Positions 1 through 8,961 of a stretch of DNA of 64,000 nt are shown piece by piece; position 1 is the stretch's first letter; each line of letters starts with the position of its first letter. The translations under genes were made by a program, and so were the position numbers. The DNA lies in the NCBI GenBank assembly GCA_002423545.1, contig DIWP01000048.1, positions 79,976 through 143,975 of the forward strand, read 5' to 3'. The notes below the pieces were generated by a model. It saw only the letters and a list, made by a program, of their open reading frames with translations. It was not told the DNA's origin and ran no database searches. Origin of the DNA: Thermoleophilia bacterium UBA6103 (GTDB lineage Bacteria > Actinomycetota > Thermoleophilia > UBA2241).

Positions 1-7
1 CTCGCTG

Positions 8-481
8 GTGACCACGGTGGAACAAGCGACCGCAGATCAGGCGCGCCGCTCACGCAGCGTCGCGGCCCTGCTTGCGCTGCGTTGCAGATGCCGGCGGCTC
101 GACTACGAGCGGCTCTCGCAGGCGGCCAGGGATTCGCGTGACGTCCTCTGCCGCCTGAAGGGCACCGTCCACTTCGTCAGGCGCGAGCCCTTCGATGATC
201 CCGGCGACCACAGCGCCACCGGCGTGGTCCCGCTCCCGGAGAGTCCAGCACCGGGCAGCCGGCGGGAGCGCATGCGGCTGATCGTCTCGGTCACCAAAGA
301 CCGGCTGGGCAAGCTCTGGCAGGACGATGTGATCGTCGAGTGCGACCGGCACGAGCCGGTCGACTGCGGCGACCTGGTGACCATCTGGGGCCGCTGCGCC
401 GGCACTCACTCGTTCGTCTGCAGCGGCGGCTGGACGTGCACCGTGCCGCGCATCCTCGCACTCCGCCTGCGCAAGCGCTGA
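8..481 (+). CDS. OB-fold-like small protein, function unknown
   Basis: A 157-residue frame starts with GTG at base 8 and may be clipped, since only seven bases of upstream sequence are present. Residues about 30-57 carry a DYERLSQAARDSRDVLCRLKG segment. It is followed by a VSVTKDRLGKLWQDDVIVEC stretch and by GDLVTIWGRCAGTHSF near the end. This order resembles small OB-fold domains of Gram-positive extracellular or zinc-ribbon proteins that read D-Y-x-x-L...G-K-V...VTKD...W-D-D...GD-x-V-x-x-Y-G. The fold assignment is inference from that pattern. There is no signal peptide or membrane segment in the visible part. The gene converges on the lipoprotein gene downstream, with a strong hairpin between them. 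Function is unknown. Confidence 0.55.
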   Translation: MTTVEQATADQARRSRSVAALLALRCRCRRLDYERLSQAARDSRDVLCRLKGTVHFVRREPFDDPGDHSATGVVPLPESPAPGSRRERMRLIVSVTKDRLGKLWQDDVIVECDRHEPVDCGDLVTIWGRCAGTHSFVCSGGWTCTVPRILALRLRKR

Positions 482-494
482 GCCGCGCCGTCCG

Positions 495-526
495 CGGGCG
501 GGAGCTGCGCTCGCAGCTCCCGCCCG
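495..526. terminator. Hairpin between convergent genes
   Basis: A perfect 14-bp stem (CGGGCGGGAGCTGC and its complement) closes a 4-base GCTC loop. It sits 13 bases past the stop of the upstream plus-strand gene and 46 bases beyond the end of the minus-strand lipoprotein gene. There is no long T-run. Position and symmetry suggest a bidirectional terminator. Confidence 0.6.
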
Positions 527-572
527 TCGTCCCTCACTGAAGGAGACCGGTCCCTCGTCCCTCGACGACGAG

Positions 573-2363
573 TCACTGCTTCACGGTCACCCACGTGGAC
601 CACACGGCCTCCGGTACCACGTCCTGGTCGGGGGTGCTCACCTCGCCGGCCGGCTTGTACATGGCGAGCACGAGCTCGCTGCCGGGTCCGGTGGCGCTCC
701 ACTTCATGGTCACGATGCCCGGTGCGCCCATGGCATCGCTCTCGGGCTCAAAGGTCGGGTCTCCGTCCTGGATGAGGATCGCGTTGTCGGGCGTGGCGTC
801 CATCCACTCGTAGCCGGTGGTCGGATTGCCGGGCAGCTTGACGGCCAGCGTGTCGCCGGCCTTGAGCTCCACCGGCTCACCGGGCTTGGTGATCACGGCC
901 TCGAACGTCTTGTGCCGAGCACCTTTGGCGACCGCCGCCCGGAACGCGAACGTCGACTCGGGGGCCTGGCCCTGCGCGGCGTGCAGCAGGATCGGCGTCG
1001 TGCCGCCGGCGCCCACCGCCTCGAAGGTGAGCGTGACGATGCCGGCAGCGCCGGGCTCGGAGCTCTCGGCCGTGAACTTCGCCTGACCGACCTGCTTGAG
1101 CACGCCGCCGTCGATCGACTCGACGACCCACTCGTACGCGGTGCCGGCCTGACCCTTGAGGTGGACCTGCAGCCTGTCACCGACGTGCAGCGGCACGAGC
1201 GGCGCCGCCTTCTTCTCGAGCGCCCTCACGACGATCGGCTGCTCGGGAGCGACGCTCTGGAACTTCCATTCACGCGAGCGCAGCGGGCCGGTGCTGCCGC
1301 TGTTCTGATCGTGGTAGGCGGCATCGAGCGTGATGTCGCCGGCGCCCTTGACGGCGAACGTATACGTCAGGGTACCGCCGGCGCCCATGGCATCGCCGTC
1401 GGGCTCAAAGTCCGGCTCGCCCTTCTGGACCAGCGCCCCCTCCGGGGTCGCCTGCATCGACCACCCATAGCCTGTCGTGGGATTGCCCTTGACGACGACC
1501 TCGAGCGTGCCGCCTTCGACCAGATGCGTCACGACGCCGCGCTCGGCCGTCGTGGCGTCGACCTGCACCGTACCCGGCTTGGCGCTCGGCACCACCTCGG
1601 CGGTGACGGCGTAGACGCCGGCGATGCGATTGCTGCCCGGGGCGCGCAGTGAGAAGACGACCGTCGCCTGGCCGGCGGCGGCGCCCTTGAACGAGAACGT
1701 GGTCAGGTCCGGCGCGCCGGGCTGCTCGCCCTGCGCGCTCACCTGCGGCTGGCCCGTCTGAGCGAGAGCACCGCTGCTGACCTCGTCGACCTGCCAGACG
1801 TAGCCGGTCGAGGCGGACGCTCCGTGGAGCGTCACCTCCAGCGTGTCGCCTTCATGCATCATCGCCGTCTCGGAGATGTAGCTCTCGTTGATCTTGACAC
1901 GTGCGGCGCGCGTGCCCTCCTGCACGTCGATGTAGACCGTCGAGACGTGCGCCGGGGTCGTATCGTCCTTTCCGGGGGGCATCTCCTTGAGCACCACCAG
2001 GGCGCCGCCGGCCTTGACGGCCTTGAGGGGGATGGTCACCACGCCGGAGGCGCCGTCCAGGTCGCTCTCGGCTTTGAACGTGGGCTCGCCCGCCGTCTCG
2101 ACGACGCCGCCCTCGTCCAGATCCGCCTGCCACATGTAGCCGGTGCTGGGATTGCCGGGCAGTGAGATGTCGATGATGTCGCCGACGTGCACGCTGAGGG
2201 TCTTGGCCTCTGCCGCCGTGCTCACCTCGACGGTCACCGTGCTCGCCTTGGGTGACGGGGTCGATGCGGCGCCTTCGTCGGACGACCCGCAGCCGACCAG
2301 ACCCAGTGCCAACACGGCCAGCGCCCCGCAGGCTGCCGCCGCTCCCAACAGCTTGTACCTCAT
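573..2363 (-). CDS. Lipoprotein with five tandem chagasin-like (I42) domains
   Basis: The 596-residue protein begins with a lipoprotein signal (basic start, hydrophobic stretch, lipobox LVGC with the acylated Cys at residue 25). It then repeats a unit of about 110 residues five times. Each unit has the chagasin/inhibitor-family-I42 hallmark: a hydrophobic strand with GD, then NP(T/S)TGY-x-W. The five copies are NPSTGY 71-76, SASTGY 183-188, NPTTGY 294-299, QAGTAY 405-410 and NPTTGY 513-518. A later Gly-rich turn (GASG, GAGG, GAAG, GAPG) matches the second inhibitory loop. The third loop, RPW/F in chagasin, is poorly kept. Known I42 proteins inhibit papain-like cysteine proteases and usually have one domain. 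An envelope-anchored inhibitor or binding scaffold is the inferred role. The ATG at 2363 has an upstream GAGGAGG. It diverges from the response-regulator gene. Confidence 0.85.
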   Translation of the reverse strand: MRYKLLGAAAACGALAVLALGLVGCGSSDEGAASTPSPKASTVTVEVSTAAEAKTLSVHVGDIIDISLPGNPSTGYMWQADLDEGGVVETAGEPTFKAESDLDGASGVVTIPLKAVKAGGALVVLKEMPPGKDDTTPAHVSTVYIDVQEGTRAARVKINESYISETAMMHEGDTLEVTLHGASASTGYVWQVDEVSSGALAQTGQPQVSAQGEQPGAPDLTTFSFKGAAAGQATVVFSLRAPGSNRIAGVYAVTAEVVPSAKPGTVQVDATTAERGVVTHLVEGGTLEVVVKGNPTTGYGWSMQATPEGALVQKGEPDFEPDGDAMGAGGTLTYTFAVKGAGDITLDAAYHDQNSGSTGPLRSREWKFQSVAPEQPIVVRALEKKAAPLVPLHVGDRLQVHLKGQAGTAYEWVVESIDGGVLKQVGQAKFTAESSEPGAAGIVTLTFEAVGAGGTTPILLHAAQGQAPESTFAFRAAVAKGARHKTFEAVITKPGEPVELKAGDTLAVKLPGNPTTGYEWMDATPDNAILIQDGDPTFEPESDAMGAPGIVTMKWSATGPGSELVLAMYKPAGEVSTPDQDVVPEAVWSTWVTVKQ

Positions 2364-2586
2364 GTGCCCTCCTCGACTGGTGCCGGATCCGTGACTCGGC
2401 GGACAGCGACCGCCACGTCTCTTCCGGGAGGAGTATCGACCGCGTTCCGGGCCGACTTGACCGCGAGTCGCCGCGGGTCGAACGGTGCGTCTCGGCGGGC
2501 CCGCTCCTCAGCGCAGGAGAAGGTGACTCACAGGCAACGCACAGCAAAGCGCGGTAGAGTGCGTCTCACACAGAGGAGGCGCGCGC

Positions 2587-3276
2587 GTGGAAGACAAGAC
2601 CCGCATCCTGGTCGTCGACGACGAGGCAAGCATCACCGAGCTGCTCGGGCTGGCCCTGCGCTACGAGGGCTTCGAGGTCGCGACGGCGGCCGACGGCCGC
2701 CGGGCCCTGGCCGCCGCCACCGACTTCCGTCCGGAGCTGATCGTCCTCGACATCATGCTGCCGGACTACGACGGCTTCGAGGTCGCCCGCCGTCTCAGCG
2801 CCCAGGGGCAGCGCATCCCGATCCTCTTCCTCACCGCCAGAGACACCACCGAGGACAAGGTCCGCGGGCTCACGCTCGGCGGCGACGACTACGTCACCAA
2901 GCCGTTCAGCATCGAGGAGCTGATCGCCCGCATCCGGGCCATACTGCGTCGCGCCGCCGGCGCCGACGAGTCCTCGCGGCTGTCGTTCGCAGACCTCGAG
3001 ATGGACGAGGACACGCACGAGGTGTTCCGGGCCGGAACGCCGGTGGATCTCACGGCCACGGAGTTCAAGCTGCTGCGCTACCTGCTGCTGAACCCGCGCC
3101 GGGTGCTCACCAAGGACCAGATCCTCGATCACGTCTGGCAGTACGACTTCGGCGGCAATGCCAATGTCGTCGAGACGTATATAAGCTACCTGCGCCGCAA
3201 GCTCGACCCGCTCGGCCCGCCGCTCATCCACACCGTCCGCGGCGTCGGCTACAGCCTGCGCCTGCCGGCGGACTGA
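2587..3276 (+). CDS. OmpR-family response regulator
   Basis: This 229-residue protein has an N-terminal receiver domain (about residues 5-120) with the acidic pair D11/D12, the phospho-acceptor D55 in VLDIMLPD, T83 and K105 in TKPF. A C-terminal winged-helix DNA-binding domain follows (about 130-226), including TATEFKLLRYLL and the wing VRGVGYSLR. It is the usual length for the OmpR/PhoB family and should be a transcription factor activated by the kinase encoded immediately downstream. The GTG start at 2587 is chosen because AGAGGAGG lies about eight bases upstream. The divergent partner is the chagasin-domain lipoprotein gene, 223 bp away; whether it is a target is untested. Confidence 0.95.
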   Translation: MEDKTRILVVDDEASITELLGLALRYEGFEVATAADGRRALAAATDFRPELIVLDIMLPDYDGFEVARRLSAQGQRIPILFLTARDTTEDKVRGLTLGGDDYVTKPFSIEELIARIRAILRRAAGADESSRLSFADLEMDEDTHEVFRAGTPVDLTATEFKLLRYLLLNPRRVLTKDQILDHVWQYDFGGNANVVETYISYLRRKLDPLGPPLIHTVRGVGYSLRLPAD

Positions 3277-3297
3277 CCGCCCGTGAGGCTCCCGGCC

Positions 3298-4893
3298 ATG
3301 ACCCTGCGCCTGCGCCTCCTCCTGGCGCTCGTGGCCCTGGCGGCGACCGGCCTGGTGATCGTCGACGTGGTGACCCACGCCCTCCTCGAGGACTACCTGG
3401 TCGACCGCGTCGACCAGCAGCTCTCCCTGGCCCGGCTGGCGACCGGCGTGGCGCTCGGCACCGGCATGGACGACATGATGGACGACCACGGCATGGACCT
3501 TGCGCGGCCGCGGCGCGGCACCGGACAGGCCATGCTGCCACCCGGCACCTACGGCGAGCTGCGCAGCTCGAACGGGGAGACGCTCGATTCGGTCACCTTC
3601 TCCTACGATGCCGGCGACGACAGCCGGCCCGACCTGCCCGAAGACTTCGACGAGCTGACCGATGACGGCCGGCGCAGGGCGCTCCTGACGGTCGATGCCG
3701 AGGGTACGACCCATTCGCGCTACCGCGTCCTGGTGACGCCGATCGGGGTCGCCGACGCAGACCTGATAGTGGCCGTCCCGCTCACCGAAGTCGACGAGAC
3801 GCTCGCCCGGGTGATGTGGATAGAGATCGTCGTCACGCTGGCGGCGCTGGTGGCGCTCGGCGGCACCGCCTGGTGGCTTGTGCGCCGCGAGCTGCGACCG
3901 CTCGACCGCATGGCCACCACGGCCGGCGAGATCGCCGCCGGCGACCTCTCCCAGCGCGTGCAGCCGGCCGAGCGGACCACCGAGGTCGGTCGTCTGGGCC
4001 TGGCGCTCAACGAGATGCTGGCCCAGATCGAACGCGCCTTCGCCGCCCAGGAGGCGTCGGAGCAGCGGCTGCGCCGCTTTCTCGCCGACGCCTCTCACGA
4101 GCTGCGCACGCCGCTGACCTCGATCCGCGGCTACGCCGAGCTGTTCCGGCGCGGCGCCGGCGAGCGTCCCGAGGACCTGGCGGTCTCGATGCGCCGCATC
4201 GAGGACGAGGCGCGGCGCATGGGCGTGCTCGTCGACGATCTCCTGCTGCTGGCCCGCCTCGACGCCGACCGGCCGCTGGCTCAGGAGACGGTCGACTTCG
4301 CCGCCCTGGTCGCCGACTGCGTCCGCGACGCCACGGCCGCCGATCCGGAACAGGGGATCTCCCTGGCCGGCCCCGACCGGCTGCTCCTCACCGGCGATGC
4401 CGACCGCCTGCGGCAGGTCGTGATGAACCTGCTCACCAACGCCGTCCGCCATACGCCGCCGCAGACGCCGGTGGAGGTCCGGCTGGAGCTGGACCGAACG
4501 GCCGCGTCCCGGACCGGGACCGCCGCCCAGGACCAGTCCCGGGCGGACGGCACCCCCCCGGCCGGCACCGCCGTCCTGACCGTCCGCGACCACGGCCCCG
4601 GCCTGCCGCCGGACCAGCTCGACCGGGTCTTCGAGGCCTTCTATCGAGTCGACACCGGCCGCGCCCGGGACACCGGCGGCTCGGGGCTCGGGCTGGCGAT
4701 CGTCAAGACGGTCGTGGAGGCACACGGCGGCGCGGTCGTCGTCGAGTCGGCTCCCGGCGAAGGGGCCGCCTTCGTCGTGCGGCTGCCGCTGCGGCCGGAT
4801 CCCGCAGGTGACGACGGTCGAGCGCCGGCAGAGGACGAGTCCGGACCGGTCCCTCCCGACTCGTCATTGCCCGCCTTCGGCGAGCGCGGATAG
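3298..4893 (+). CDS. HAMP-domain sensor histidine kinase
   Basis: This partner kinase of the preceding response regulator starts about 21 bases after its stop. A GTG at 3283 is an alternative start. It has a first membrane segment near the N-terminus and an extracytoplasmic region of about 140 residues. A second membrane segment (VVTLAALVALGGTAWWLV) follows, then a HAMP domain (LRPLDRMATTAGEIAAGDLS). The DHp helix carries the phospho-accepting His in ASHELRTPLTSIRGY, and the catalytic domain has N, D-x-G-x-G (DHGPGL) and GGSGLGLAIVK boxes. The sensor region has an odd Met/Asp/His-rich stretch, GMDDMMDDHGMD, that might bind a metal ion; this is inference. A linker between the ATP-binding boxes is unusually long and Ala/Thr/Pro-rich. 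Confidence 0.93.
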   Translation: MTLRLRLLLALVALAATGLVIVDVVTHALLEDYLVDRVDQQLSLARLATGVALGTGMDDMMDDHGMDLARPRRGTGQAMLPPGTYGELRSSNGETLDSVTFSYDAGDDSRPDLPEDFDELTDDGRRRALLTVDAEGTTHSRYRVLVTPIGVADADLIVAVPLTEVDETLARVMWIEIVVTLAALVALGGTAWWLVRRELRPLDRMATTAGEIAAGDLSQRVQPAERTTEVGRLGLALNEMLAQIERAFAAQEASEQRLRRFLADASHELRTPLTSIRGYAELFRRGAGERPEDLAVSMRRIEDEARRMGVLVDDLLLLARLDADRPLAQETVDFAALVADCVRDATAADPEQGISLAGPDRLLLTGDADRLRQVVMNLLTNAVRHTPPQTPVEVRLELDRTAASRTGTAAQDQSRADGTPPAGTAVLTVRDHGPGLPPDQLDRVFEAFYRVDTGRARDTGGSGLGLAIVKTVVEAHGGAVVVESAPGEGAAFVVRLPLRPDPAGDDGRAPAEDESGPVPPDSSLPAFGERG

Positions 4894-4896
4894 ACT
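4867..4896 (+). promoter_or_regulatory. Possible promoter for purD
   Basis: TTGCCC (4867-4872) and TAGACT (4891-4896) are separated by 18 bases at the very end of the kinase gene, 75 bases before the purD start. Each hexamer matches four of six sigma-70 consensus bases. This is prediction by eye only. Confidence 0.3.
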
Positions 4897-4970
4897 GACG
4901 GGCGCGGCACACCGGCGCAGCCGGCCTCTGCCGCGCCCGGCTTCCGTCCCGTCCCTCCCGGAGGTGCTGC

Positions 4971-6305
4971 ATGAAGGTCCTGGTCGTCGGCGGCGGCGGC
5001 CGCGAGCACGCACTCGTCCACGCCTTCGCCTCCTCCTCGCTGCAGCCCACGCTCTTCTGCGCCCCCGGCAACGCCGGCATCGCCGCCGAGGCCGAGTGCC
5101 TGCCGATCGGCGCCGAGGACATCGACGAGCTCCTGCGCTTCGCCTACAAGGAGAAGATCGACCTCACAGTGGTAGGTCCGGAGGCACCGCTCGTAGCCGG
5201 GATCGCCGACGCCTTCACCGCTCACGGCCTGCTCACCTTCGGCACCGACCGCGCCGCCTCACAGCTCGAGGGCAGCAAATCGTTCGCCAAGGATGTGATG
5301 TACGAGGCCAAGGCGCCGACCGGACGCTTCCGGCGCCACGACAATCTCGACGACGCCCTGCGCTGTCTCGAGGTCCAGGACACATACCCCCTGGTGATCA
5401 AGGCCGACGGTCTCGCCGCCGGCAAGGGAGTCGTCATCGCTCACGACTTCGAGGAAGCGCGCCAGGCCGTCGAGGAGAACCTCCGGCACCACCGGTTCGG
5501 CGGCGCCAGTGACAGCGTGCTGATCGAGGAGTATCTCACCGGCTCCGAGGTCAGCCTGCTGGCGCTCTGCGACGGCCGCACGATCCTGCCGATGGCTCCG
5601 GCCCAGGACTACAAGCGCATCTTCGCCGACGACGAGGGACCCAACACCGGCGGCATGGGCAGCTACTGTCCGGTACCGGGCTTCGGGCCGCGTGAGATCG
5701 ATTTCATCGTCGAGACCGTCTACGAGCCGGTCATCGAGGCGCTGCGCCGGCGCGACATCACCTTCCGCGGCGTCCTCTACGGGGGCCTGATCATCACAGA
5801 TGACGGCGCCCGGGTCCTCGAGTTCAACTGCCGCTTCGGGGACCCGGAGACGCAGGCCATCCTGCCGCGCCTGCGCAGCGACTTGCTCGAGGTCTGCCTG
5901 GCGACGGCTCGCGGCGAGCTGGCCGGGGTGCGGCTCGACTGGCATCCCGACGCCTGCGTCTCGGTCGTGATGGCCTCACGCGGCTATCCTGAGTCGAGCT
6001 CCAGGGGCGACGTGATCAGCGGCCTCGAAGACGCCGCCGGACTCGAGGCGGTCGATGTCTACCACGCCGGCACCACCTTCGGTGACGTCTGCAGCGACGG
6101 CACCCGGCCGATCGTCACCGCCGGCGGCCGCGTGCTGGCGGTCAGCGCGCTCGGCGAGACGTTCGCGGCGGCGCGCGAGCGCGCGTACCAGAGCGTTGAG
6201 CGCATCGCCTTCCCGGGCATGCAGTCCAGACCGGACATCGCCGCGCGCGCGGTGCGCGCCGAGCAGGACGACTGGAGCCTCTTCCCGCCCGGCTGGGCCG
6301 GCTGA
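4971..6305 (+). CDS. purD: Phosphoribosylamine-glycine ligase (GAR synthetase)
   Basis: PurD joins phosphoribosylamine and glycine using ATP, the second step of purine synthesis. The 444-residue protein is slightly longer than the usual 420-430. It begins MKVLVVGGGGREHAL, the classic PurD N-terminus. It carries the ATP-grasp region with VIKADGLAAGKGV, the EEYLTGSEVSLLALCDG strand, GPNTGGMGSYCPVP and the metal-binding end EFNCRFGDPETQ. The ATG at 4971 follows GGAGG with a six-base gap. It is followed by purE on the same strand after about 190 bases. Confidence 0.97.
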   Translation: MKVLVVGGGGREHALVHAFASSSLQPTLFCAPGNAGIAAEAECLPIGAEDIDELLRFAYKEKIDLTVVGPEAPLVAGIADAFTAHGLLTFGTDRAASQLEGSKSFAKDVMYEAKAPTGRFRRHDNLDDALRCLEVQDTYPLVIKADGLAAGKGVVIAHDFEEARQAVEENLRHHRFGGASDSVLIEEYLTGSEVSLLALCDGRTILPMAPAQDYKRIFADDEGPNTGGMGSYCPVPGFGPREIDFIVETVYEPVIEALRRRDITFRGVLYGGLIITDDGARVLEFNCRFGDPETQAILPRLRSDLLEVCLATARGELAGVRLDWHPDACVSVVMASRGYPESSSRGDVISGLEDAAGLEAVDVYHAGTTFGDVCSDGTRPIVTAGGRVLAVSALGETFAAARERAYQSVERIAFPGMQSRPDIAARAVRAEQDDWSLFPPGWAG

Positions 6306-6493
6306 GCAGGCAGGAACGGCGGCACGTCGATGCGTCTCGCGACGCGCCCTGCGGACTCGTGTCGAGACGCGCAGCGCCACCCCCGACAGAGCGTCACGAG
6401 ACATCGTGATCACGTCACGCCACCATGGACGTCCAGCTACGGACATCCAGGCAACGACACCGCCCGGGACCGCCGGGACGAGAAGGAGCAGAG

Positions 6494-6943
6494 ATGGATG
6501 AGACACGGACCGAGGTCGAAGCGCTGATGGCCGACATGGACGCCAGCCCGGTGCTGGTGGGCATCGTGATGGGCAGCGAGAGCGACCGTGAGGTGATGCA
6601 GCCGGCCTCGACGGAGCTCGAAGAGCGCCGTATCCCCTTCGAGGTCAACGTGCTCTCGGCACATCGCACCCCCGACAAGGTCGCCGAGTACGCGCGCGGC
6701 GCCCAGGCGCGCGGGCTCAAGGTCATCATCGCCGGAGCCGGCAAGGCGGCGGCGCTGCCCGGCGTCATCGCCGCGTACACCAACCTGCCGGTGATCGGCG
6801 TGCCGATCAAGACCAGCGACCTCGGCGGACTCGACTCACTGCTGAGCATCGTGCAGATGCCGCCCGGCGTGCCGGTCGCCTGCGTGGCCATCAACGGCGC
6901 CCGCAACGCCGCCATCCTGGCGGCGAAGATCCTCGACGTCTGA
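6494..6943 (+). CDS. purE: 5-(carboxyamino)imidazole ribonucleotide mutase-type PurE
   Basis: PurE makes CAIR, the carboxylation step of purine synthesis. The 149-residue product has the family signature VGIVMGSESDREVM and the active-site SAHRTPDK. The strand that usually reads AGAGGAAHLPGM in class I enzymes reads AGAGKAAALPGV here, so the family His is Ala. The ATG at 6494 is chosen over an upstream in-frame ATG because AAGGAG precedes it by five bases. No purK is visible in the window. The enzyme may therefore work with a distant PurK, or carboxylate AIR directly; the sequence does not decide this. Confidence 0.93.
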   Translation: MDETRTEVEALMADMDASPVLVGIVMGSESDREVMQPASTELEERRIPFEVNVLSAHRTPDKVAEYARGAQARGLKVIIAGAGKAAALPGVIAAYTNLPVIGVPIKTSDLGGLDSLLSIVQMPPGVPVACVAINGARNAAILAAKILDV

Positions 6944-6982
6944 GCCGCGCGCCGGCTCGCCGCGGCCGACCGGACCGACGGT

Positions 6983-8227
6983 CTAGCGCCGCGGGACCCG
7001 GCCGACGTTCAGCCACGCCGTGGCCACGGTCGCGGCGGCGACCGTGGCGGCGGCGATACCTAGCGTCCACGACACCCCCAGGGACGCGGCGACGTGACCC
7101 CACACCGCACTCCCCAGCGCTGCCGTCAGGTAGAGCGCCGCCAGGCACGCAGCGAGCATGCGCGCCCGCATGGCATCCGGCACCGCCGTCTGCACGGCCA
7201 TGCAGAGCAGGACGATGACGCCGGTCCAGGCCGCCCCGATGACGACCATGGCGACGACGATCGCAGTGATCGACGAGCAGAGGGCCGGAACGAGCATCGC
7301 GGCGGCGCACGTCAGCGTCAGCGCCGTCACCGCGATGCCGGTCGGGCGCCGTCGCAGGAGGCGCAGGACAAGCACGACGCCGCAGATGCCTCCCAGCCCC
7401 GAGGCCGCCTGCAGCAGTCCGAAGCCCGCCGGCCCCAGATCGAGCGGTCCGCGCGCCACGACGACCAGCAGCGACCAGATGGCGCTGGCCCCGAAGGCCA
7501 GCGCGCCGACGCGCAGTGCGGCGTTGCGCACGGTGGGCGTCAGCGCCGCCGTGTGGACACCGGCGCGCAGGGCGCCGCCGACCCGGGCCGCCGTGACCGC
7601 CTCCGCCGCCCGTCTCGCAGGCATGCGCCCCACCGATGCCGCGGCGGCAAGAAAGGCGCCGGCGTCGGCGCAGAGCGCGGCGGCGATGCCGGCGCCGGCG
7701 ATGATCAGGCCGCCGAGCGATCCGGCAGAGGCGCGGCCGAACCACTGATGACCGGCGTGTGCGGCGCCGGCCGTGACGCCCCCTGTGAGACCGCTGCCGG
7801 CGCCGCCGGCAGCCAGGGCCGGCCAGCCGGCCGCCAGCACGCCGTGACCCAGCCCCATCGCGCCGGCCACGAGCAGCAGGAGCACCGGGCCCACGACTCC
7901 GGTCAACACCAGCGTGGCCAGTATGACGGCGATGAACGCGAGCACCACCGACGTTCCGCGCACAAGACGTCGCATGTCGACCAGGTCCACCAGCGCCGCC
8001 GAGATCAGCACCGCGATACAGACACCGAAGGTGATCACCGCCTGCACGCCGGCCAGGAGCCGGGCATCCCGGGTGAGCTCGGTCATGAGCCAGGCAGCCG
8101 TCGTCTCCTGCAGCCACGCTCCGACGGCAGCCAGGATCGCCGCCGGCCAGAGCCAGCCGACGCCGCTGCTCCGGTCTCTGCCGGTGCCGGCGGCACGGGT
8201 CGCGGTATCTGCCGCGGTACGGCTCAC
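6983..8227 (-). CDS. MFS transporter, MFS_3/EntS-like
   Basis: This is a membrane protein of about 414 residues with around 12 hydrophobic segments. It starts near AAILAAVGAWLQETTAAWLMTEL and has the short basic loop VDLVDMRRLVRG after the second segment, as in the major facilitator superfamily. The overall pattern resembles the MFS_3 group (enterobactin exporter-like efflux proteins). The substrate is unknown. The GTG at 8227 is preferred because GGAGAGGTG lies just upstream; a longer in-frame extension to 8350 is Arg/Ser-rich and looks non-coding. It converges on purE and diverges from the ridA-like gene. It is probably an exporter of a small molecule. Confidence 0.8.
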   Translation of the reverse strand: MSRTAADTATRAAGTGRDRSSGVGWLWPAAILAAVGAWLQETTAAWLMTELTRDARLLAGVQAVITFGVCIAVLISAALVDLVDMRRLVRGTSVVLAFIAVILATLVLTGVVGPVLLLLVAGAMGLGHGVLAAGWPALAAGGAGSGLTGGVTAGAAHAGHQWFGRASAGSLGGLIIAGAGIAAALCADAGAFLAAAASVGRMPARRAAEAVTAARVGGALRAGVHTAALTPTVRNAALRVGALAFGASAIWSLLVVVARGPLDLGPAGFGLLQAASGLGGICGVVLVLRLLRRRPTGIAVTALTLTCAAAMLVPALCSSITAIVVAMVVIGAAWTGVIVLLCMAVQTAVPDAMRARMLAACLAALYLTAALGSAVWGHVAASLGVSWTLGIAAATVAAATVATAWLNVGRVPRR

Positions 8228-8460
8228 CTCGCCATCACCTCTCCGTGGCGTCTCTGCGCCACACGACGTTCTCCGGCGCGTGCGCCCAGTGGAAGGCTGC
8301 CGCCCGGCCGAGGACCCCGTGTCGGCGGGCCGGCTCACACAAGAGCTCAACGACCGGCGGTCCGCTTGCTATGCTCGACCGCACAGTGCCGAATCTTGAC
8401 CCCGGCCGGCGGCCGGTAGCCGCCGACATGCTTCGACCGCAGACGATGAAGGGATGTCAG

Positions 8461-8838
8461 ATGAGCAAGACCCCGTACGCCGCCGCCGACGCCGCCCCGC
8501 CGGTCGGTCCCTACTCGCCGGCCGTCGGCAGTGGCGAGCTGCTCTTCCTGTCGGGACAGATCGCCCTCGACGCCGGCGGCGGAACGGTGGGCGAGACCGC
8601 CGCCGAGCAGGCCCACAAGGCTCTCGAGAACATGCGTTCGCTGCTGGCGGCCGCCGGTCTGGACATGGACGCTGTGCTCAAGACGACGATCTTCCTCACC
8701 GACATGGCCGACTTCGCCGCCGTCAACGAGGTCTACGCCGGATTCTTCACGCCACCGTTCCCGGCCCGGTCGACGGTCGCCGTGGCCGCCCTGCCGAAAG
8801 GACTTCGCGTCGAGATCGAGGCCATCGCCCAACGCTGA
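8461..8838 (+). CDS. ridA: RidA family protein (enamine/imine deaminase)
   Basis: The protein has 125 residues, the usual RidA length, and starts MSKTPYAAADAAPPVGPYSP. RidA hydrolyses reactive 2-aminoacrylate and related imines made by PLP enzymes. The family active-site Arg is seen in FPARSTVAVAALPKG, and the Glu in RVEIEAIA corresponds to Glu120 of Escherichia coli RidA. The ATG at 8461 follows AAGGGATG. It is cytoplasmic. A second RidA-like gene follows after 123 bases, so they look like an old tandem pair. Confidence 0.93.
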   Translation: MSKTPYAAADAAPPVGPYSPAVGSGELLFLSGQIALDAGGGTVGETAAEQAHKALENMRSLLAAAGLDMDAVLKTTIFLTDMADFAAVNEVYAGFFTPPFPARSTVAVAALPKGLRVEIEAIAQR

Positions 8839-8961
8839 CAGGCCGGCGGCCGCGACCCGACATGCACGGCCATAGCCGTCGTGTCGAGCTTTCGCGCCCG
8901 CTCATACGCTCGGTGAACGCATCAGCGACACGGACTCCCGCCGACGGGGAACACTGCGGGC

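Noticed and set aside
2566..4725. 719-codon minus-strand frame opposite the two-component genes
   Set aside because: Shadow of the response regulator and kinase; no start signal and composition like random G+C-rich antisense.
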